Assembly (NCBI GenBank): GCA_024641225.1 | Contig: JAHEDN010000176.1 | Span: 1-6,015, forward strand | From: Burkholderiales bacterium | GTDB lineage: Bacteria; Pseudomonadota; Gammaproteobacteria; Burkholderiales; Burkholderiaceae_F | Reading direction: 5' to 3' | Length of the DNA: 6,015 nt | Shown: piece by piece, positions 1-3,151 of the stretch | Numbering within the stretch: position 1 is the stretch's first letter | Layout: each line of letters opens with the position of its first letter | Notes under the pieces: model-generated | Database searches by the model: none | The model's input: the letters and a program-made list of their open reading frames with translations, nothing else | Told to the model about the DNA's origin: nothing | Made by a program: the position numbers and the translations under genes

Positions 1-864
1 CAGATCACGATGCCGATGCCGATGGTCAACATCTTCTCCGGCGGACTGCACGCCGGCCGGGGCATGGACGTGCAGGACTTCCTCGCGATTCCGGCCAGCG
101 CCCGCTCGATGGACGAAGCAGTCGACGTCGTCAGCCGGGTGCGCAGCGCGGCCGTGCGGGTGATGGAAAGGCGCGGGCTGTCGACCCTGCTGGCCGACGA
201 GGGCGGACTCAGCCCGGGGCTCGAGAGCGGGCGCGACGCACTTCGGTTGCTCGTCGAATCGATCGACGCCGCCGGCCTGCGGCCGGGCGCGGATGTGATG
301 ATCGCCATCGACGTGGCAGCGACCGCGCTGTGGGACCGCACTGTTGGGACCTACCGGCTGGCGCGCGAAGGCCGCGCTGCGACGAGCGATGAAATGATCG
401 CCATCGCAGAAAGCTGGGTGGACGAGTTTCCTGTTGTCTCCATCGAGGACGCGCTCGACGAGGAAGACTGGGCCGGATGGCAGCGGCTCACGGAGAAGCT
501 CGGCCACCGCGTCCGCCTGGTCGGCGACGATCTTTTCACCACCAACGTCGCTCGCGTCAGGCGCGGCATCGCGCAGGGCGTGGCCAACGGCGTGCTGGTC
601 AAGCTCAACCAGAACGGCACGCTGACCGGCACGCTCGACGTCGTCGCTGCTGCGCGTGCCGCGGGCTATGCGCCAGTGATCTCGGCACGCTCGGGCGAGA
701 CCGAGGACCCGTTCATTGCCGACCTGGCCGTCGGGACGGCAGCAGGGCAGATCAAGATCGGCTCGGTGCGCTGTGGCGAGCGGCTCGCCAAGTACAACCA
801 GCTGCTGCGCATCGAGGAAGAAAGCGACGCGCCGTTCGCCGGCATGACGGCGATCACGCTGTGA
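1..864 (+). CDS. Enolase-family protein (phosphopyruvate hydratase-like), 5' partial
   Basis: The frame is open from base 1, so the true start lies off the left edge. The visible 287 residues correspond to the C-terminal two thirds of an enolase (family length about 430). Enolases interconvert 2-phosphoglycerate and phosphoenolpyruvate in the cytoplasm using Mg2+. Numbering from base 1, the recognisable motifs are: the GGxHA loop with H17; DEGG with E67 (catalytic acid in enolases); the metal ligands D104 (IAIDVAAT), E149 (SIEDALDE) and D176 (GDDLFTTN); the catalytic lysine K201 (VKLNQNGT); RSGETED at 230-236; K252 (GQIKIG); and the typical end AKYNQLLRIEEE. Two positions are odd. The usual QEF is QDF (D26, equivalent to yeast E168), and the usual SHRSGETED is SARSGETED (A229, equivalent to yeast H373). 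Family membership is certain. Housekeeping activity is doubtful, and a specialised paralogue acting with the overlapping downstream kinase is my inference. Confidence 0.93.
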   Translation, partial: QITMPMPMVNIFSGGLHAGRGMDVQDFLAIPASARSMDEAVDVVSRVRSAAVRVMERRGLSTLLADEGGLSPGLESGRDALRLLVESIDAAGLRPGADVMIAIDVAATALWDRTVGTYRLAREGRAATSDEMIAIAESWVDEFPVVSIEDALDEEDWAGWQRLTEKLGHRVRLVGDDLFTTNVARVRRGIAQGVANGVLVKLNQNGTLTGTLDVVAAARAAGYAPVISARSGETEDPFIADLAVGTAAGQIKIGSVRCGERLAKYNQLLRIEEESDAPFAGMTAITL

Positions 865-1895
865 GCGCGGAATCAACGCAGAGCATGACGCCCGATCCGC
901 GGCTCGAGCGATTCCTGCGCGAGCAGGGGTTCCTCGCGCCGGGGCAGGGCGCGCGCTTCACGGCGCTGGCGGGTGGCGTGTCCTCCGACATCTGGCGCGT
1001 CGACCTCCCCGATGGGCGCAGGATCTGCATCAAGCGCGCTTTGCCGCAGCTGAAGGTGGCGGCCGAGTGGTACGCGCCGGTGTCGCGCAACGCCTATGAG
1101 TGGGCGTGGATCCGGTTCGCCGCGCATCACGTGCCGGGCTCGGTACCGGCGCCGCTGGCGCACGACGTCGAGGCCGGCCTGTTTGCGATGGAGTACCTGG
1201 CGCCGGAGGAGCATCCCGTGTGGAAGCAGCAACTGCTCGACGGGCGCGTCGAGCCCAAGACCGCCGCTGCGGTCGGTCGGGTGCTGGCCACGCTGCATCT
1301 CGCAAGCAGCCGGGATCCGGCGTGCGCCGATGCGTTCGACAGCGGCGCCAACTTTCATGCTCTGCGGCTCGAGCCGTACCTGCTCGCCACCGCTCGCGTG
1401 CATCCGGCGCTGGCGCCGGCGCTGGAAGCGCTGGTCGAGCGCACCGCGGCCACGCAGATCGCGCTGGTGCATGGCGATGTCAGCCCGAAGAACATCCTCG
1501 TCGGCCCGCGCGGGCCGGTGTTCCTCGATGCCGAGTGCGCGTGGTTCGGCGACCCGGCCTTCGACATCGCCTTCTGCCTGAACCATCTGCTGCTCAAGTG
1601 CCTGGTTCGGCCGCGCGAGCGCGAGGCGCTGCGCCATTCGTTCACGGCCTTCGTCGACGCTTACTTCGCGCCGGCTCGCTTCGAGCCGCGCGCGGCGCTC
1701 GAGGCGCGCGCCGCGAGCCTGCTGCCGGGGCTCTTCCTGGCGCGCGTCGACGGCAAGTCACCGGTCGAATACCTCACCGACGAGCGCCATCGCGAACTCG
1801 TGCGCAAGGTCGCGGCGCCGATGATCCTGCGGCCGCCGGCGCGGCTCGACGAGGTCCTGGCCCACTGGCACGCAGCGCTCGCCGCGGCCGACTGA
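861..1895 (+). CDS. Phosphotransferase of the APH / choline kinase-like fold
   Basis: This is a small-molecule kinase of the aminoglycoside phosphotransferase (APH) superfamily, 344 residues from the GTG at 861. That GTG overlaps the enolase stop (GTGA), which suggests translational coupling; an in-frame ATG at 885 (336 residues) is the alternative, and neither has a strong Shine-Dalgarno sequence. The N-lobe shows a nucleotide-binding loop (AGGVSSDIWRV, about 37-47) and the ATP-contacting lysine in CIKRAL (K58). The C-lobe shows the catalytic loop HGDVSPKN (204-211, with D206 as catalytic base and N211) and the metal-binding segment FLDAECAWFGDP (221-232, with D223), followed by FDIAFCLNHLL. 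There is no signal peptide or membrane segment, so it is cytoplasmic. The substrate cannot be read from the sequence. The FLDAE form recalls sugar or small-metabolite kinases such as methylthioribose kinase rather than a resistance enzyme, and coupling to an enolase homologue hints at a hydroxy-acid-like substrate (inference). Confidence 0.88.
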   Translation: MSAESTQSMTPDPRLERFLREQGFLAPGQGARFTALAGGVSSDIWRVDLPDGRRICIKRALPQLKVAAEWYAPVSRNAYEWAWIRFAAHHVPGSVPAPLAHDVEAGLFAMEYLAPEEHPVWKQQLLDGRVEPKTAAAVGRVLATLHLASSRDPACADAFDSGANFHALRLEPYLLATARVHPALAPALEALVERTAATQIALVHGDVSPKNILVGPRGPVFLDAECAWFGDPAFDIAFCLNHLLLKCLVRPREREALRHSFTAFVDAYFAPARFEPRAALEARAASLLPGLFLARVDGKSPVEYLTDERHRELVRKVAAPMILRPPARLDEVLAHWHAALAAAD

Positions 1896-1951
1896 GCGAC
1901 GGCTGCCCCCTTGATCGCGCGCGCCGGGAGGCCCGATATGACGTGCATCAA

Positions 1952-1980
1952 CTAAATCGGTACTCGAATACCGATATTAT
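1952..1980 (+). promoter_or_regulatory. Putative promoter overlapping the palindromic operator
   Basis: The segment sits in a short AT-rich island inside very GC-rich DNA. TATTAT at 1975-1980 differs from the sigma-70 -10 consensus at one base. The -35 position 17 bases upstream (around 1952-1957, CTAAAT) is poor, as is common for regulated promoters. Transcription would begin near 1987, leaving a leader of roughly 57 bases before the acetyltransferase start at 2044. That leader contains a small GC hairpin (1996-2000 pairing with 2006-2010). The assignment rests on composition, hexamer match and position. Confidence 0.5.
1956..1975. promoter_or_regulatory. 20-bp near-perfect palindrome, likely repressor operator
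   Basis: The left half ATCGGTACTC (1956-1965) and right half GAATACCGAT (1966-1975) pair at 9 of 10 positions; the only mismatch is 1963 with 1968. The palindrome fills the spacer and touches the -10-like hexamer, the position expected for a dimeric repressor that blocks RNA polymerase. Its length and symmetry would suit a TetR, MarR or Rrf2-type protein, but no regulator gene is in the window and the family cannot be assigned. A transcription terminator is unlikely: the ideal stem is only 7 bp and moderately AT-rich, with no following T-run. Confidence 0.6.
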
Positions 1981-2029
1981 CCGCGGATCGCCAGCCGCCC
2001 CGGGTGGGCGCTGCGCCTCGACGCGATGC

Positions 2030-2036
2030 GAGGGAG
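2030..2036 (+). promoter_or_regulatory. Ribosome binding site deciding the acetyltransferase start
   Basis: GAGGGAG lies 7 bases before the ATG at 2044, an ideal spacing. It argues against the in-frame upstream ATG at 2026, which has no comparable site and would place this motif inside the coding region. Confidence 0.7.
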
Positions 2037-2043
2037 CAATGCC

Positions 2044-3060
2044 ATGAGTGAAACCGCCATGTCGCCGCAGATCACGATCCGCGCCCTGCAGCCGGGCGAC
2101 CTAGAAGCCGTGGTCGCCATCGACCACGCGATCGAAGGCCGGCCGCGGCGCACCTACGTGCGGCGCCGCCTCGACGCCGCGTTGCGCGAGCCGGCGCGGC
2201 ACGTGCAGTTCGCGGCGACTGATCCGGACGGGCTGGTCGGTTACCTGCTGGCGCGCGTGCTGCGCGGCGAGTTCGGCCGCGAGCAGCCGGGGCTGCGCAT
2301 GGAACTGGTTGGCGTGCGGCGCGATCGGCAGCACCACGGCATCGGCCAGCAGCTGCTCGATGCGCTGGTCGACCACGCGCGGCGCAAGGGCCTCGGCGAG
2401 CTTCGCACCGCCGCCGTGTGGAAGGACCACACGATGCTGCGCTGGTTCGACGCGATGGGCTTCGAACTGTCGGACGACCGCATCGTCGACTGCGCGGTCA
2501 ACGCCGGCGCGTACCGGCCCGAGCGGGACGACGCGGTGGGGATGCCCGCGGGTTCCGGGCCGGGGCACGAGATCGACTACAGCGCGCAGGCGGGCAACGA
2601 CTACGAGAAGCTGGCGCGCGACACCGCCGAGCTGCGCGCGATGAAGGGGGACGACCTGCCTGCCATCGTTCGTATCGACCGGATGCTCACCGGGCACGAC
2701 CGCAGCGAGTACATGCGCGCGCAGCTTGCCGAGGCGCTCGACGACTCCGCCATCCGCATCTCGCTGGTGGCGCGCCTCGACGACACGGTGGTCGGCTACC
2801 TGATGGCGCGCACCGACCTGGGCGACTACGGGCGTACCGAGCCCGTGGCGATCATCGACACGATCGGCATCGATCCCGAGTACGCGCACCGCGGCGTCGG
2901 CCACGCGCTGATGTCGCAGCTTTTCGTCAACCTCGGTGCGTTGCGGGTGGAGCGCGTCGAGACGATCCTCGCGCCGCGCGACCTCGCGCTGCTCGGGTTC
3001 CTTTACGACTGTGGCTTCGCGCCGTCGCAGCGGCTGGCGTTCGTGAAGCAGCTGCAGTGA
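2044..3060 (+). CDS. Tandem GNAT-domain N-acetyltransferase
   Basis: A 338-residue soluble protein made of two GNAT folds, which transfer an acyl group from acyl-CoA to an amine. Domain 1 spans about residues 10-160. It has the strand motif GYLLARV and the acyl-CoA pyrophosphate loop QHHGIG (96-101), followed by the usual helix, then WFDAMGFEL as the typical GNAT C-terminal segment. A linker of about 35 residues, rich in Gly and Asp, leads to domain 2 (about 196-335), with GYLMART, the loop HRGVGHALM (282-290) and GFLYDCGF. The two halves align along their length (for example LVGYLLAR with VVGYLMAR, and EFGREQP with DYGRTEP), so the gene arose by internal duplication and fusion. Both halves keep the R/Q-x-x-G-x-G/A type loop. 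The substrate is unknown; protein lysine or small amine acetylation are both possible. It is probably transcribed alone from the promoter just upstream. The start at 2044 was chosen from the ribosome binding site at 2030-2036. Confidence 0.87.
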   Translation: MSETAMSPQITIRALQPGDLEAVVAIDHAIEGRPRRTYVRRRLDAALREPARHVQFAATDPDGLVGYLLARVLRGEFGREQPGLRMELVGVRRDRQHHGIGQQLLDALVDHARRKGLGELRTAAVWKDHTMLRWFDAMGFELSDDRIVDCAVNAGAYRPERDDAVGMPAGSGPGHEIDYSAQAGNDYEKLARDTAELRAMKGDDLPAIVRIDRMLTGHDRSEYMRAQLAEALDDSAIRISLVARLDDTVVGYLMARTDLGDYGRTEPVAIIDTIGIDPEYAHRGVGHALMSQLFVNLGALRVERVETILAPRDLALLGFLYDCGFAPSQRLAFVKQLQ

Positions 3061-3084
3061 CGCGCGCGTGTCTCATGGTCTGCG

Positions 3085-3099
3085 CGCCGAGGCTCGGCG
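3085..3099. terminator. Short inverted repeat after the acetyltransferase gene, possible terminator
   Basis: CGCCGAG (3085-3091) and CTCGGCG (3093-3099) are exact inverted repeats around one base; in RNA the closing pairs would open to leave a 5-bp GC stem and short loop. It lies 25 bases after the acetyltransferase stop. No T-run follows, so intrinsic termination is uncertain. Confidence 0.35.
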
Positions 3100-3126
3100 T
3101 CGAACGAAAGCCGCTTGATCGCGAGC

Positions 3127-3151
3127 GCTACCGGCAGCCTGTCACGGTAGC
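3127..3151. terminator. Inverted repeat spanning the RTX gene stop codon, possible bidirectional terminator
   Basis: GCTACCG (3127-3133) and CGGTAGC (3145-3151) form a perfect 7-bp stem with an 11-base loop. The stop codon of the minus-strand RTX gene (3142-3144) lies in the loop. Position between converging genes fits a shared terminator, but there is no T-run on either side. Confidence 0.35.

Noticed and set aside
477..860. Upstream in-frame extension of the kinase reading frame from an ATG at 477
   Set aside because: It runs inside the enolase coding region in another frame and gives a low-complexity Arg/Gly-rich peptide; the kinase fold begins only after about 885.
873..1637. 254-codon minus-strand open frame opposite the kinase gene
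   Set aside because: Arg- and His-rich composition without any motif; a high-GC shadow of the kinase, whose catalytic motifs are clear on the plus strand.
1996..2010. Small GC hairpin as a terminator for the kinase gene
   Set aside because: The stem is only 5 bp, has no T-run and lies downstream of the likely acetyltransferase promoter, so it would sit in that gene's leader.
2101..2904. 267-codon minus-strand open frame opposite the acetyltransferase gene
   Set aside because: Val/Arg/His-rich with no recognisable fold; it mirrors the GNAT codons.
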